Below are positions 10,103 through 18,180 of a DNA stretch of 64,000 nucleotides, one piece after another. The notes under the pieces are model-generated. The model worked only from the letters and a program-made list of their open reading frames with translations. It made no database searches and was not told the DNA's origin. The DNA lies in the NCBI GenBank assembly GCA_009846005.1, contig VXYL01000044.1, positions 62,001 through 126,000 on the forward strand, written 5' to 3'. Every line of letters begins with the position of its first letter. The first letter of the stretch is position 1. The position numbers and the translations under genes were made by a program. The stretch comes from Gammaproteobacteria bacterium. Its GTDB lineage: Bacteria > Pseudomonadota > Gammaproteobacteria > Pseudomonadales > Azotimanducaceae.

Positions 10103-11371
10103 CTACGTCCGCACCGTGAGTCCGTCCGCCAGCGAAAGGCGAAAGGCACGCCAAGCCGGAACTACGGCGAGCAGGCTGGCGGCCCCCGTAACCGCGGCGA
10201 CGACGATGACGTCGAACCATCCCGGCAATCCGGCATGGAGGTAGAAACCGAAATTCGCGAGCACGACGGGCCGCGCGGCGAACATCGCCAGGTGCACCAC
10301 GACGACGCCTAGCAGCGCCGCCACCGCGGCCAGCAACACCGCCTCCGCGAGGAGCAGCCCGAACACCAGGTGCGAACCCGCGCCCATCGAGCGCAGCACG
10401 GCCATCTCCCGGCGACGCTCCGAGAGGCTGGTCAACAGCGTGGTCAACATGCCGACCAGCCCTGCCGCGACAACCAGGATGCTGACCACCAACAGCGCCG
10501 CCTCCGCAGCGCCCAAGAGTTCCCAAAGCTGCTGGAGCGTGACGCCCGGAACGATCGCCATCAGCGGTTCGGCGGTGTATTCGTTGACAAATCGCTGCAG
10601 GCCGAACAGCAGCAGCTTCGACTCAAGTCCCACGATGCATGCCGTGATCGCATCCGGTTTGAGTTCCTCCGCAAGGGCGTCCGCTGCAACCACGGACTCC
10701 CGGGCACGGGGCGTGGTGGCCCAACCGGAATGAATGGCCTCGATGCCCGCCAATGTGACATGCACCGTGCGGTCCACCGGTGTGCCGGTCCTGGCGAGGA
10801 TGCCGGTCACCTTGAACGGCAGTTCGTCGTGGTCCTTGAAGCTCACGTCGCCGATGCCGTGCGAGACGATGATGCCTTCGCCCACCGCGTAGCCCAGGGC
10901 CGCCGCGACGTCGGCGCCGAGCACCGCATCGTTGACGTTCACGAACGGCGCGCCCTCGGCGAAGGCAAGCGCTCGTCCGCGTGCGAATCGGTAGTGTTCG
11001 AAATAGCCACCATCGGTGCCCATCACGCGGAAGCCCCGGTGCGAGTCACCCAGCGAAATCGGAATCGTCCAGGCGACTTCCGGGCGGGCGCGAATCTCCT
11101 GGTAGCTGTCCCAGCCGATGTTGTTGGTGGCGTCGCCGATGCGGAACACCGAATACAGCAGCAGGTTGATCGGGCCACTGCGCGCCCCCACGATGAGATC
11201 GGCACCGGAGATCGTGTTCGTGAAGCTGGCCCGCGCCTCGGTGCGGACGCGGTCGACGCCGATCAGGAGGGCAACACTGACCGCCACCGACAGCACGGTT
11301 AGTCCTGCCGTCAGGCGTCGGTTGAGCAAGCTCTTCGCCGCCAACGAGAAGAGGATCGCGCTAGTCCGCAT
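10103..11371 (-). CDS. FtsX-like ABC transporter permease
   Basis: 422 aa with the MacB/FtsX permease plan: one TM helix near the N-terminus (RLTAGLTVLSVAVSVALLIG), a large periplasmic domain of about 240 residues (residues 45-280), then three TM helices (AALLVVSILVVAAGLVGMLT, LAEAVLLAAVAALLGVVVV, FDVIVVAAVTGAASLLAVVP). The short cytosolic link SERRREMAVLRSMGAG is the coupling region of this family. The start overlaps the ATPase gene by 11 bases, so the two proteins are made together and should form one transporter. Gene context (DUF2796, DUF3299) suggests it works with periplasmic metal-binding partners. Confidence 0.9.
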   Translation of the reverse strand: MRTSAILFSLAAKSLLNRRLTAGLTVLSVAVSVALLIGVDRVRTEARASFTNTISGADLIVGARSGPINLLLYSVFRIGDATNNIGWDSYQEIRARPEVAWTIPISLGDSHRGFRVMGTDGGYFEHYRFARGRALAFAEGAPFVNVNDAVLGADVAAALGYAVGEGIIVSHGIGDVSFKDHDELPFKVTGILARTGTPVDRTVHVTLAGIEAIHSGWATTPRARESVVAADALAEELKPDAITACIVGLESKLLLFGLQRFVNEYTAEPLMAIVPGVTLQQLWELLGAAEAALLVVSILVVAAGLVGMLTTLLTSLSERRREMAVLRSMGAGSHLVFGLLLAEAVLLAAVAALLGVVVVHLAMFAARPVVLANFGFYLHAGLPGWFDVIVVAAVTGAASLLAVVPAWRAFRLSLADGLTVRT

Positions 11372-12098
11372 CGGCCTCCTCCCAAGCCCCCTCCATCGGC
11401 GCAGCGTTTATCTCGGCCATCGACACGGCACGCTCGAACGAAGTCGCCAGCGATGGATCGTGGCTCACGAACACCACCGTGCTGCCCGCGATCGCGCACT
11501 CCTCCAGGAGCAACTCGACGAAGGCGATCCGCGCCGCCGCATCCATCGCCGAGGTCGGCTCGTCGGCTACCACCAATGGCGGGCGACCGATCAACGCCCG
11601 TGCCACGGCGACGCGTTGCTGCTGGCCGATGCTGAGTTCCGTGACCCGCCGCCGGCGCAGGGCGTTCGCGCCCAGTCCGAGCCGCTCGAGCAAGCGGTCC
11701 GCCTCGTCCGAGAGCGACGCCGAGCTCTGCAACGCGACTGCGGCTCTCGCCCGGGAGAAGTGGCACGGCAGCACGACGTTGTCGACCAGCGACAGGTACG
11801 GCAGCAGGTTGAACATCTGGAAGACGAAGCCGATCTTCTCCGCCCGAAAGCGGTCCCGCGCCGCGGCTCCCAACGCCGAAACCGACTCCCCAAGGACATG
11901 CACCGTCCCCGCCGTCGGCGCCAAGATGCCGGCGACGAGGCATAGCAGGGTACTCTTGCCGCTGCCGCTCGGCCCTTCGACGAAAAGGCGCTCGCCCTGC
12001 GCGACTTCCAGCTCGTCTATCTCGACAACGCGGGCACCGCCGGCATAGGCGAACTCGACGCCGGCCAACCGGACTGCGGGCGAGTCGGATGTCGCCAT
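11361..12098 (-). CDS. ABC transporter ATP-binding protein (LolD/MacB-type)
   Basis: 245 aa with Walker A GPSGSGKST, Q-loop FVFQMFNLLPYLS, a signature LSIGQQQR in place of LSGGQQQR, Walker B PLVVADEPTS and switch His in FVSHDPS. The FVFQ..NLLP text is typical of the MacB/LolD group that pairs with FtsX-like permeases. ATG 12098 is used because residues upstream of it are unlike the family. No good Shine-Dalgarno precedes it, but it lies 14 bases after the DUF2796 gene and is probably translated by coupling. It overlaps the permease gene downstream. Confidence 0.92.
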   Translation of the reverse strand: MATSDSPAVRLAGVEFAYAGGARVVEIDELEVAQGERLFVEGPSGSGKSTLLCLVAGILAPTAGTVHVLGESVSALGAAARDRFRAEKIGFVFQMFNLLPYLSLVDNVVLPCHFSRARAAVALQSSASLSDEADRLLERLGLGANALRRRRVTELSIGQQQRVAVARALIGRPPLVVADEPTSAMDAAARIAFVELLLEECAIAGSTVVFVSHDPSLATSFERAVSMAEINAAPMEGAWEEADAD

Positions 12099-12112
12099 GG
12101 TTCGGGTGGAGG

Positions 12113-12718
12113 CTAGAACCCGGTCAGCGCCGCTCGTGGCGATGCCGGGGTCAAGGTCTCGACGACAGCGGCATCGGGACCCACCGCTTGAAGTTCGACC
12201 TCCTCCAGGCCGTCGAAGGTCTCGAACACGGTCGCCTCCAGCCACTCGACGCCGGATTCGCAGCGGAAGTTGAAGGTGGCTTCGAGGTCGGCGTGCACTT
12301 CGGCATCTTCTCCGGCGTCGTGATCATCCCCGCCTTCCCCGGCGGCCTCGTGATCCTCGTGGTCGGTGTCGGAATGCTCGTCCGCCGCGTTGTGGTCGTG
12401 GTCGTCGCCAACGTGCGGGATCTTGACCTCGGGTTTGCCGGTCGACGTGCAAACCGTCGGCATGCGGAGGATGTTCTCCGGAACCTGAACGAGTCGCATC
12501 GCCTCTTCGAGGGCGGTGCGTTGCTCGTCATTCTCCGGTTCGTGTTCGAACCCGACGATGGAATCGAGGGGACTCTCGAAATGGACGACGACCTCGGTGC
12601 CTTCCTGGGCCAACTTCAGGACTGCGTGGCCGTGCTCGTGGGTGCCGTGGGTCTCCGCCGCGTCTGCGCCAAGGCCGACAACGAGCGCCATGGCGCCGAC
12701 TGTTGTGCGATTTGTCAT
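12113..12718 (-). CDS. DUF2796 (ZrgA-like) His-rich periplasmic zinc-binding protein
   Basis: 201 aa. A signal peptide is likely at residues 1-20 (ending VVGLGADAAET). Then come HGTHEHGHAVL, FESPLDSIVGFEHEP, a central acidic His-rich loop (DDHDHNAADEHSD, DTDHEDHEA) and a second domain with FNFRCESG. This is the DUF2796 layout, whose best-studied member is ZrgA of Vibrio, a zinc-regulated periplasmic zinc-binding protein. The His/Asp loop probably traps Zn2+. The ATG at 12718 has GGAGG six bases upstream. It precedes the ABC ATPase and permease genes, which supports a metal transport role. Confidence 0.85.
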   Translation of the reverse strand: MTNRTTVGAMALVVGLGADAAETHGTHEHGHAVLKLAQEGTEVVVHFESPLDSIVGFEHEPENDEQRTALEEAMRLVQVPENILRMPTVCTSTGKPEVKIPHVGDDHDHNAADEHSDTDHEDHEAAGEGGDDHDAGEDAEVHADLEATFNFRCESGVEWLEATVFETFDGLEEVELQAVGPDAAVVETLTPASPRAALTGF

Positions 12719-12767
12719 GGATTGCCTCCATTGGATGACTTGGGGTACCAGAATGAACCGGCATGGG

Positions 12768-13067
12768 TCATCCAATGAACGGAGGGCCCCGGGGCCCGTG
12801 CTCCTTGGCGATCCCCCAGGGGGCCAAGACGACAACAAGACGGACATCGACGATGACGTCCGGGAGACGGGTTGCCGGGATGGACGGCGCCGTCGTGGCG
12901 GCACTATCCAGACGATCGGCGTGGAGACACACGGTGCAGGGCACGTCTCCTTCGTCGAATGCGTGATCCGCATCGTGCAGCGTTGCGCCGACAAGCGCCC
13001 CAACCAGGACGCAAAGGCGTAGCACGCCTGCCGTCTGCCCTTGGGCGCCGCCGCGCAAACGAACCAT
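12768..13067 (-). CDS. Small CxxC/His protein, DUF2946-like
   Basis: 99 aa. A hydrophobic N-terminal segment (VLRLCVLVGALVGATLHDADH) is followed by CTVCLHAD, a CxxC with nearby His, a second hydrophobic stretch (VIVDVRLVVVLAPWG) and a tail RGPPFIG. Small proteins with HxxDH and CxxC and an RGPP-like tail (DUF2946-like) recur beside periplasmic metal-binding genes. A metal-related membrane role is inferred, not shown. It lies between the peroxiredoxin and DUF2796 genes with short gaps, so it probably belongs to the same operon. Confidence 0.6.
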   Translation of the reverse strand: MVRLRGGAQGQTAGVLRLCVLVGALVGATLHDADHAFDEGDVPCTVCLHADRLDSAATTAPSIPATRLPDVIVDVRLVVVLAPWGIAKEHGPRGPPFIG

Positions 13068-13095
13068 TGCTTGCAGGCAGGTATTCGGGAGAACG

Positions 13096-13575
13096 CTAGA
13101 GGGCTTCGAGAATAGCTTCCGCCTTGCTTACCTCGAACGCACCGGGTGCTTCCACCGCCAGCTTGGTGACGACGCCGTCGTCGACAATCATGGCGTAACG
13201 TTCCGAGCGGGTGCCTAGACCGAACCCGCGACCATCCATTTCCAGCCCGATGGCAGCAGTGAATTCGCCATTGCCGTCTCCGGCCATGACCAACTCCTCG
13301 GCATTCCTGTCCGCGCCCCAGGCATCCATCACGAACGCATCGTTGACCGCGACGCAGACGATGCTGTCCACGCCCTTGGCTTTGATCTCATCGGCGTTGG
13401 CGACATAGCCCGGCAGATGCGCCTGGGAGCAGGTCGGTGTGAAAGCACCAGGAACCGCGAACAGGACCACCCTCTTCCCGCCAAACAGGTCACCGGTCGT
13501 GACCGCGGTCGGTCGGCCGCCCTGCATTATGTGCAGCGTCGCCTCCGGTAGCCTATCGCCTTCTTGAATCGCCAT
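13096..13575 (-). CDS. Peroxiredoxin, Prx5 type
   Basis: 159 aa; the peroxidatic Cys49 lies in PGAFTPTCS, with AVPG before it and the Prx5 text GTRSERYAMIVDDGVV near the end. Prx5 enzymes reduce H2O2 and organic hydroperoxides using thioredoxin or glutaredoxin in the cytosol. There is no fused glutaredoxin domain. It is the furthest-upstream gene of the minus-strand block that runs into the zinc-like cluster, 28 bases ahead of the small CxxC gene, so oxidative stress and metal genes may be co-transcribed. I could not see an OxyR or Zur box upstream. Confidence 0.93.
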   Translation of the reverse strand: MAIQEGDRLPEATLHIMQGGRPTAVTTGDLFGGKRVVLFAVPGAFTPTCSQAHLPGYVANADEIKAKGVDSIVCVAVNDAFVMDAWGADRNAEELVMAGDGNGEFTAAIGLEMDGRGFGLGTRSERYAMIVDDGVVTKLAVEAPGAFEVSKAEAILEAL

Positions 13576-13689
13576 GCTCGTTCCTTAGATCGTGGGTCGG
13601 AAAGGGGCCGAGTTTACTGCACAGGCCGTGACGGATCGATGCACAGCAGACATGCCCATGCGTGGACGCCCGCCGAACCGTCCCGGGCG

Positions 13690-13698
13690 TGCTAACGT
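13690..13698 (+). promoter_or_regulatory. Candidate extended -10 (TGCTAACGT)
   Basis: TG-C-TAACGT ends 31 bases before the MOSC start. No clear -35 is seen, as expected for extended -10 promoters. Similar TGnTA elements precede four other plus-strand genes in the window. Confidence 0.35.
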
Positions 13699-13729
13699 AG
13701 CTTCATCCCAGAGGCGACAAGGTTCTCCC

Positions 13730-14185
13730 ATGGCCGGCAGCGTCGAAGCCATCTACGTCTCGGCCAACCATGGCGAACCAAAGGCGTCAATTCCGCACGC
13801 CGAGCTGCGCGAGAACGTCGGGCTGATCGGCGACCGCTACGCCGGCCACGGCGTTGTGTCCATCATCGAGGCTGAAGCCGTGGAGGCGTTCAACGAGACC
13901 ACCGGCTTGAGCGTGTCTGCGGGCGAGACGGGTCGCAACGTCGTTACCCGCGGGATCCGCCTAAACGACCTGGTGGGTCGAACGTTCCGCCTCGGCGAGG
14001 CAACCCTCAAGGGCTTCGAACTCTGCGAACCGTGTCGAGTCCTGGGCGGCCGCTTGGCAACCGGCTCGGTCAGACCCCAGGACGTCGTGAAAGCGTTCAC
14101 CCATAGTGCCGGGATCCGCGCACGGGTCGTGGCGTCGGGACGGGTCTCGCCGGGCGACGTGGTAGCGCGGCTGATCACCGCTTAG
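13730..14185 (+). CDS. MOSC domain-containing protein
   Basis: 151 aa covering one MOSC beta-barrel: VEAIYVSANHGEP at the N-terminus, IGDRYAGHGVVSIIEAEAVE, GETGRNVVTRGI and the hallmark cysteine in ELCEPCRVLGG. MOSC proteins of this length (YiiM/YuaD-like) are thought to handle sulfur or molybdopterin-linked reactions; substrates of stand-alone members are mostly unknown. ATG 13730 is preferred over an upstream start because family homology begins there and GAGGCGACAAGG lies before it. The DMT transporter gene follows on the same strand. Confidence 0.85.
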   Translation: MAGSVEAIYVSANHGEPKASIPHAELRENVGLIGDRYAGHGVVSIIEAEAVEAFNETTGLSVSAGETGRNVVTRGIRLNDLVGRTFRLGEATLKGFELCEPCRVLGGRLATGSVRPQDVVKAFTHSAGIRARVVASGRVSPGDVVARLITA

Positions 14186-14205
14186 GCGTCAGCCAGCGAC
14201 GGACC

Positions 14206-15090
14206 GTGGACGTCGCTGCGCGCGAGCATCGCGCCCTTCTCTACGCACTTACAAGCGTCGCGCTGTGGTCCACGGTGGCCACCGGATTCAAGCTCGGCCT
14301 GCGCGATATGGCCCCGGCGCAATTGCTGCTGCTCGGTTGCGTCGTCGCACTGCTCTTCTTCGCCGTCGCCCGAGGGTTCGTGAGCGCCAGGTTGACCCTG
14401 CGCCAGCACGCTGCAGCCGCAGCCCTGGGCATCGTCAACCCGTTCGCCTACTACCTGATCCTGTTCGAAGCCTACGACCGGCTGCCGGCTCAGATCGCCC
14501 AACCACTCAACTTCACGTGGGCGATCGCGCTGGCGTTGCTGGCCATGCCGTTGCTACGGCAAAGACTATCCACGCGGGGGTGGATCGGCGTCTTGATCGG
14601 CTACGTCGGAGTCGTCGTGATCCTGACCAAGGGTGAATTCGACGGCGTCGGACACTACGACCCGCTCGGTGTTGTCTTGGCCCTCGCCAGCGCCTTGATC
14701 TGGGCGTGGTACTGGATCATGACCGTTCGCCTTGGCATTCACCCGGTGCCGCTCATGCTTAACGGATTTGCCGTCGCCACCTGCCTTGTCGCCGTGTTCT
14801 GCTGGACCACCGTTGGATTGCCGACCTTGAACCTCGAGACCGCTGGCTACGGTGCGTGGGTGGGTCTGGTCGAGACCGGGATCGCCTTCCTGTCGTGGCA
14901 GCGCGCCATGACGATCACGGCACACGCCGGAAAGCTAGGCGCGCTGATCTTCCTGGCACCGTTCCTGTCACTGGTCCTGATTGCGGTGGTGCTCGGCGAA
15001 GCCATCCATCCCAGCGCCGTAGTCGGGCTGGCATTGATTGCTGCTGGGCTCGTGCTGTCGCGGTGGCCATCGGCGAGCAATACCGCGTAG
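14206..15090 (+). CDS. EamA/DMT-family transporter
   Basis: 294 aa with ten predicted TM helices in two EamA repeats. The first repeat ends in the RGWIGVLIGYVGVVVILTKG segment; the second runs from DPLGVVLALASALIWAWYWI to HPSAVVGLALIAAGLVLS. DMT exporters move amino acids, nucleosides or other metabolites across the inner membrane by proton exchange. The substrate is not deducible. The start is GTG with little Shine-Dalgarno signal. It follows the MOSC gene by 20 bases and converges with the ThDP-enzyme gene. Confidence 0.9.
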   Translation: MDVAAREHRALLYALTSVALWSTVATGFKLGLRDMAPAQLLLLGCVVALLFFAVARGFVSARLTLRQHAAAAALGIVNPFAYYLILFEAYDRLPAQIAQPLNFTWAIALALLAMPLLRQRLSTRGWIGVLIGYVGVVVILTKGEFDGVGHYDPLGVVLALASALIWAWYWIMTVRLGIHPVPLMLNGFAVATCLVAVFCWTTVGLPTLNLETAGYGAWVGLVETGIAFLSWQRAMTITAHAGKLGALIFLAPFLSLVLIAVVLGEAIHPSAVVGLALIAAGLVLSRWPSASNTA

Positions 15091-15130
15091 CGGCGACCCC
15101 GGTGGTCGACCGCGTCATCGACCAAATCCG

Positions 15131-16681
15131 CTAGATCACGGCTTCGATCAGATGCGGGCCGCCTTCCGCAAACGCATCGCGCAAGCTCTTGTCGAACGCC
15201 GCGCAGGTTTCTGCCCGGGATCCCGTGACGCCTTGCGCCTTGGCAAGCGCGACCCAATCCAGGTCCGGCCGCGACAGGTCGAAGAGACTGGCCGCCCGTT
15301 CGCCGATCTCGTTGACGCCGAGACGCCGGTATTCGACCTCAAGGATGTTGTACTGGCGGTTGGAGAAGATGACCGCGACCAGGTCGAGGTTCTCCCTCGC
15401 TGCGGTCCACAGGAACTGGTTGGTGTACATGGCGCCGCCATCGCCAAGCAGGGCCAGCACCGGGCGGTCGGGACAGGCGACGGCGGCGCCGACAGCCGCG
15501 GGTCCGCCTTGGCCGATGGAACCCCCGGTGAGATTGAGCCAGGTGTGCGGCACGCAACGCTGCATTGCGCCGTAGGCTGCGCCGCCGCCTCCGGAGTCCA
15601 CAGCGACGATGCAGTTGTCCGGCGCGCGTGCCGCGAGGATCGCGGCAATGCTGCGAACCCGAAGCGGACCGGCGGGAACTTCGGGTCGCCGGCCACCCGG
15701 GCCTTCGGGCGCAGGCGCATCCAGCGCGTCGGCGATGTCGGCGAGTGCACCTGCCACGTCCTCGTGTCGGTGCGCCACGCGGATCACCTCGCAGCCCGCC
15801 GGCACCAGGTCGCTCGGTAGGTTTTGGTATGCGAAGAAGCTCACCGGGCGATCCGCTCCGACGAGGACCAGTCGCCGAACTGTCGCCAAGAGTTGCAGAA
15901 TCTGTTCCGGGAAATACGGCAGCCGATTGACCAGGGGTAGGTCCGGACCCGCTTCCACCCGCGCCGGGAACGTGGGGGAATACACCGAGCAACCCGTCTT
16001 CGCGGCGATGCGCCCCGCCCCCACTAGACCGCCGTCGGCGAGGCCGTTGCCGTCTACGAACAGCACCGTGTCCGCGTCGATCTGCCGCGCCGCCGACTCG
16101 ATCGCCTCCGCTGGCACCCGGCACTTGGCAACCGCGGCATCGAACCCGGCGGCTTTCGGGGTTGCCCGCCCGGGGCCCCAGGCGCAGTCGGCGGGCAGGA
16201 TCAGCGTCGAGATGCCCCCACGGGGGTCGGGGTTGGGTGCCATCGCGGCACGAACGGCATCCGCGGCGTCGAGGCCGGCACCTTCGCTGGTGCGGGAAGT
16301 ACGAATCCAATTCGACACCGGTTTGGCGACGGCCTCGATGTCCGAGGTCAGCGGCGCGTCGTAGGCGACGTGATGAATCGCGTGGTCGCCGATCACGTTC
16401 ACGAGCGGCGTGCCCGCCCGACGGCAGTTGTGCAGGTTGGCGATGCCGTTGCCGAGACCGGCGCCGAGATGCAGCAACGTCGTTGCGGGCACGCCCTTCA
16501 TGCGCCCGTAGCCATCCGCCGCGCCGGTGCAGACGCCCTCGAACAGGCACAGGATGGCTCGTGATTCGGGAACCGCGTCGATGGCCTGGACCAGGTGCAT
16601 CTCGGAGGTTCCCGGATTCGCGAAGCAAGTGTCCACACCGTGGGCCATGAGGGTTCGAATTACACTCTGTGCACCGTTCAC
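15131..16681 (-). CDS. Thiamine-diphosphate enzyme, acetolactate synthase-like
   Basis: 516 aa, a three-domain ThDP enzyme. The PYR domain has CFANPGTSEMHLV and the catalytic Glu in CLFEGVCTGAADGYGRM; a middle domain follows; the PP domain has LNLTGGSIGQGGPAA and the Mg/ThDP motif LGDGGAMYTNQFLWT..FSNRQYN. It belongs to the acetolactate-synthase-like/benzoylformate-decarboxylase-like group acting on 2-oxo acids. The FAD site is not evident, so true acetolactate synthase activity is unlikely. GTG 16681 (MNGAQSVIRTL) is chosen because GAGGAGG lies six bases upstream and family members begin there, although an ATG exists at 16720. Confidence 0.85.
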   Translation of the reverse strand: MNGAQSVIRTLMAHGVDTCFANPGTSEMHLVQAIDAVPESRAILCLFEGVCTGAADGYGRMKGVPATTLLHLGAGLGNGIANLHNCRRAGTPLVNVIGDHAIHHVAYDAPLTSDIEAVAKPVSNWIRTSRTSEGAGLDAADAVRAAMAPNPDPRGGISTLILPADCAWGPGRATPKAAGFDAAVAKCRVPAEAIESAARQIDADTVLFVDGNGLADGGLVGAGRIAAKTGCSVYSPTFPARVEAGPDLPLVNRLPYFPEQILQLLATVRRLVLVGADRPVSFFAYQNLPSDLVPAGCEVIRVAHRHEDVAGALADIADALDAPAPEGPGGRRPEVPAGPLRVRSIAAILAARAPDNCIVAVDSGGGGAAYGAMQRCVPHTWLNLTGGSIGQGGPAAVGAAVACPDRPVLALLGDGGAMYTNQFLWTAARENLDLVAVIFSNRQYNILEVEYRRLGVNEIGERAASLFDLSRPDLDWVALAKAQGVTGSRAETCAAFDKSLRDAFAEGGPHLIEAVI

Positions 16682-16756
16682 CGGGCGCCTCCTCGGCTCA
16701 AAGGGCGGAGAGTTTGCCATATACTCCGCTGCCCGCGTCGAACCCCGAGGAAGCCC
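16682..16756. promoter_or_regulatory. Divergent promoter region
   Basis: 75 bases between the ThDP-enzyme gene and the plus-strand gene at 16757. TATACT at 16720-16725 is a good plus-strand -10 about 30 bases before the ATG, and its complement offers TATATG as a minus-strand -10, so the two promoters would overlap. Shine-Dalgarno sequences GAGGAGG (minus) and GAGGAA (plus) flank it. No convincing -35 boxes are seen. Confidence 0.45.
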
Positions 16757-17332
16757 ATGGCGTATGCATTTACACGGCTCAGTGCCCGCGGGAGCGACTA
16801 CGGAACTGCCTACCGAGCATTGCAGGCTGGCGGCGTAGAACCGGCCAGCTTCTGGGGTGTCTTCCACGGCCTCTTCGGCGTCGCCTCCAACGAGTTGATC
16901 GTGGTCAGCTACGGCGACGTCGACCACGTCCACGACGCCATCGCCGGGATGGATGAAGTCGTCGCCGCAAACACGCTGCTACTCGAGCCGACGGTACGCC
17001 CAACGGAGTACGCGCCGCGCACGCGGGAAGGGTTGTACGTATTCCGATTCTTCGAGGTCGAACACAAGGACGTGGATACGATCGCTGCCCTGTCGTTCGA
17101 GGCATGGAAGACCTTCGAGAACGTCGACGCCTACAAGGCCGAGCCCCAGGGACTGTTCCGGCAGCGCGACACGAGCGCCGCGACGGGTCGCATGTTGCTG
17201 TGCACCTGGTACGACGGTCTCAACTCCTGGCAGGCATCGCGCACGCCGCCCGCAGCCGCCAGCACGAATTTCCGCCAACGACACACGTTGACCAAGGGCA
17301 CCATCGCTTTCGCTACCCGGCTGCTTGTATGA
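16757..17332 (+). CDS. Conserved hypothetical, possible dimeric alpha-beta barrel protein
   Basis: 191 aa, soluble, with no signal or TM segment. The text GLYVFRFFEVEHKDVDTIAALSFEAW, with paired DV/HxxV strands and WYDGLNSWQASR at the end, resembles NIPSNAP/EthD-type ferredoxin-like repeats, but I do not recognise a firm family. ATG 16757 follows GAGGAA. The gene ends in an ATGA overlap with a SnoaL-like gene, so the two are coupled. Adjacent genes (ThDP enzyme, acyl-CoA ligase) suggest a catabolic role, which is inference only. Confidence 0.7.
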   Translation: MAYAFTRLSARGSDYGTAYRALQAGGVEPASFWGVFHGLFGVASNELIVVSYGDVDHVHDAIAGMDEVVAANTLLLEPTVRPTEYAPRTREGLYVFRFFEVEHKDVDTIAALSFEAWKTFENVDAYKAEPQGLFRQRDTSAATGRMLLCTWYDGLNSWQASRTPPAAASTNFRQRHTLTKGTIAFATRLLV

Positions 17333-17721
17333 ACGCCGAAGAGCATGCGCTGTTCGCCAACGACACGTTCTACATGGCGTTCGCGCAGAAGGACATCGAG
17401 GCGATGCAGCGCCTGTGGGCCGCCGATCACGCGACGTTCTGCGTCCATCCCGGGTGGCCGACCATCACCGGTCGTCGCGAAATCCTTGAGAGCTGGCGAC
17501 GAATCCTAGGCAATCCCGAGCAGCCGGGGATCGACTTCTACAACGCCAAGGCGACTGCGGTCGGCGACGTGGTGGTGGTGACCTGCTACGAGGAACTGCC
17601 CGGATCGATCTGCGCCGCCACCAACGGCTTCATCCCGGAGCAGGGCGAGATGAGGTTGTTCCATCACCACTCCGGACCGTGCGCGAATCCCCCGCCGCCG
17701 AGTGGCGCACGTTCGGGGTAA
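17329..17721 (+). CDS. SnoaL/NTF2-like protein
   Basis: 130 aa of the NTF2 fold: an N-terminal helix pair (NDTFYMAFAQKDIEAMQRLWA), HATFCVHPGWPTITGRREILESWRRIL, and a closing strand MRLFHHHSGPC. Proteins with this exact layout (ketosteroid-isomerase-like DUF4440/SnoaL_3) are often of unknown function; some isomerise or hydrate ligands in the cone-shaped cavity. It starts inside the stop of the preceding gene (ATGA). The Pro/Gly tail after the last strand may be disordered. Confidence 0.8.
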   Translation: MNAEEHALFANDTFYMAFAQKDIEAMQRLWAADHATFCVHPGWPTITGRREILESWRRILGNPEQPGIDFYNAKATAVGDVVVVTCYEELPGSICAATNGFIPEQGEMRLFHHHSGPCANPPPPSGARSG

Positions 17722-17787
17722 GGCGGTGAGCGGCGGGCGCCATGGGCTGACCCTCCGCCAACGTACGCGCGCCCGATTCGGTTTGGG

Positions 17788-17793
17788 TACAAT
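17788..17793 (+). promoter_or_regulatory. Candidate -10 box TACAAT
   Basis: TACAAT lies 40 bases before the ATG at 17833, with GGGTACAATG context. A matching -35 is not evident. It falls in the 111-base gap after the SnoaL-like gene and fits a separate promoter for the 101-aa protein and acyl-CoA ligase genes. Confidence 0.35.
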
Positions 17794-17832
17794 GCGGCGT
17801 TTTCGTGAACCACGAGAGATTGAAGGGGAGTC

Positions 17833-18138
17833 ATGCCGACCTTGTCCGCCGGTAAACGTCTTAAGAGCGCCGTCTGCACCACGGAGATCATGGTGATCGC
17901 CGCCCCGGACGGCGATGTCGAACTGTCCTGCGGCGGCACGCCAATGGTCGAGGGAGACAGCGCAAACGGCGGCGCCGTGGACCCGGGCCATTCCGACGGC
18001 ACCGCGATCGGCAAGCGCTACGTGAACGCCGACGGCTCGCTGGAAGTCCTGTGCGTCAAGGCGGGCGACGGCTCGCTGTCGTCCGGGGACGCCGCGCTCA
18101 ACGTCAAGGACGCCAAGAAGCTGCCCAAGACCGACTGA
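17833..18138 (+). CDS. Small conserved hypothetical with spaced cysteines
   Basis: 101 aa, soluble. Cysteines at residues 15 (SAVCTTE), 33 (ELSCGGTPM) and 74 (EVLCVKAGDG) sit in two similar beta-hairpin-like segments, which suggests a small metal-binding or rubredoxin-like fold, but the ligands are incomplete. GAAGGGGAG just before the ATG is a strong ribosome site. It sits 42 bases upstream of the acyl-CoA ligase on the same strand and is probably co-transcribed with it. No function is assigned. Confidence 0.75.
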   Translation: MPTLSAGKRLKSAVCTTEIMVIAAPDGDVELSCGGTPMVEGDSANGGAVDPGHSDGTAIGKRYVNADGSLEVLCVKAGDGSLSSGDAALNVKDAKKLPKTD

Positions 18139-18180
18139 ACCGTCCTCCGCCCTCTGCCGCCCACCACGGAGCTTTAGCCC

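Noticed and set aside
13576-13729. Zur- or OxyR-type operator before the peroxiredoxin/zinc cluster
   Set aside because: No AT-rich palindrome resembling a Zur or OxyR site could be picked out by eye in the 154-base divergent gap.
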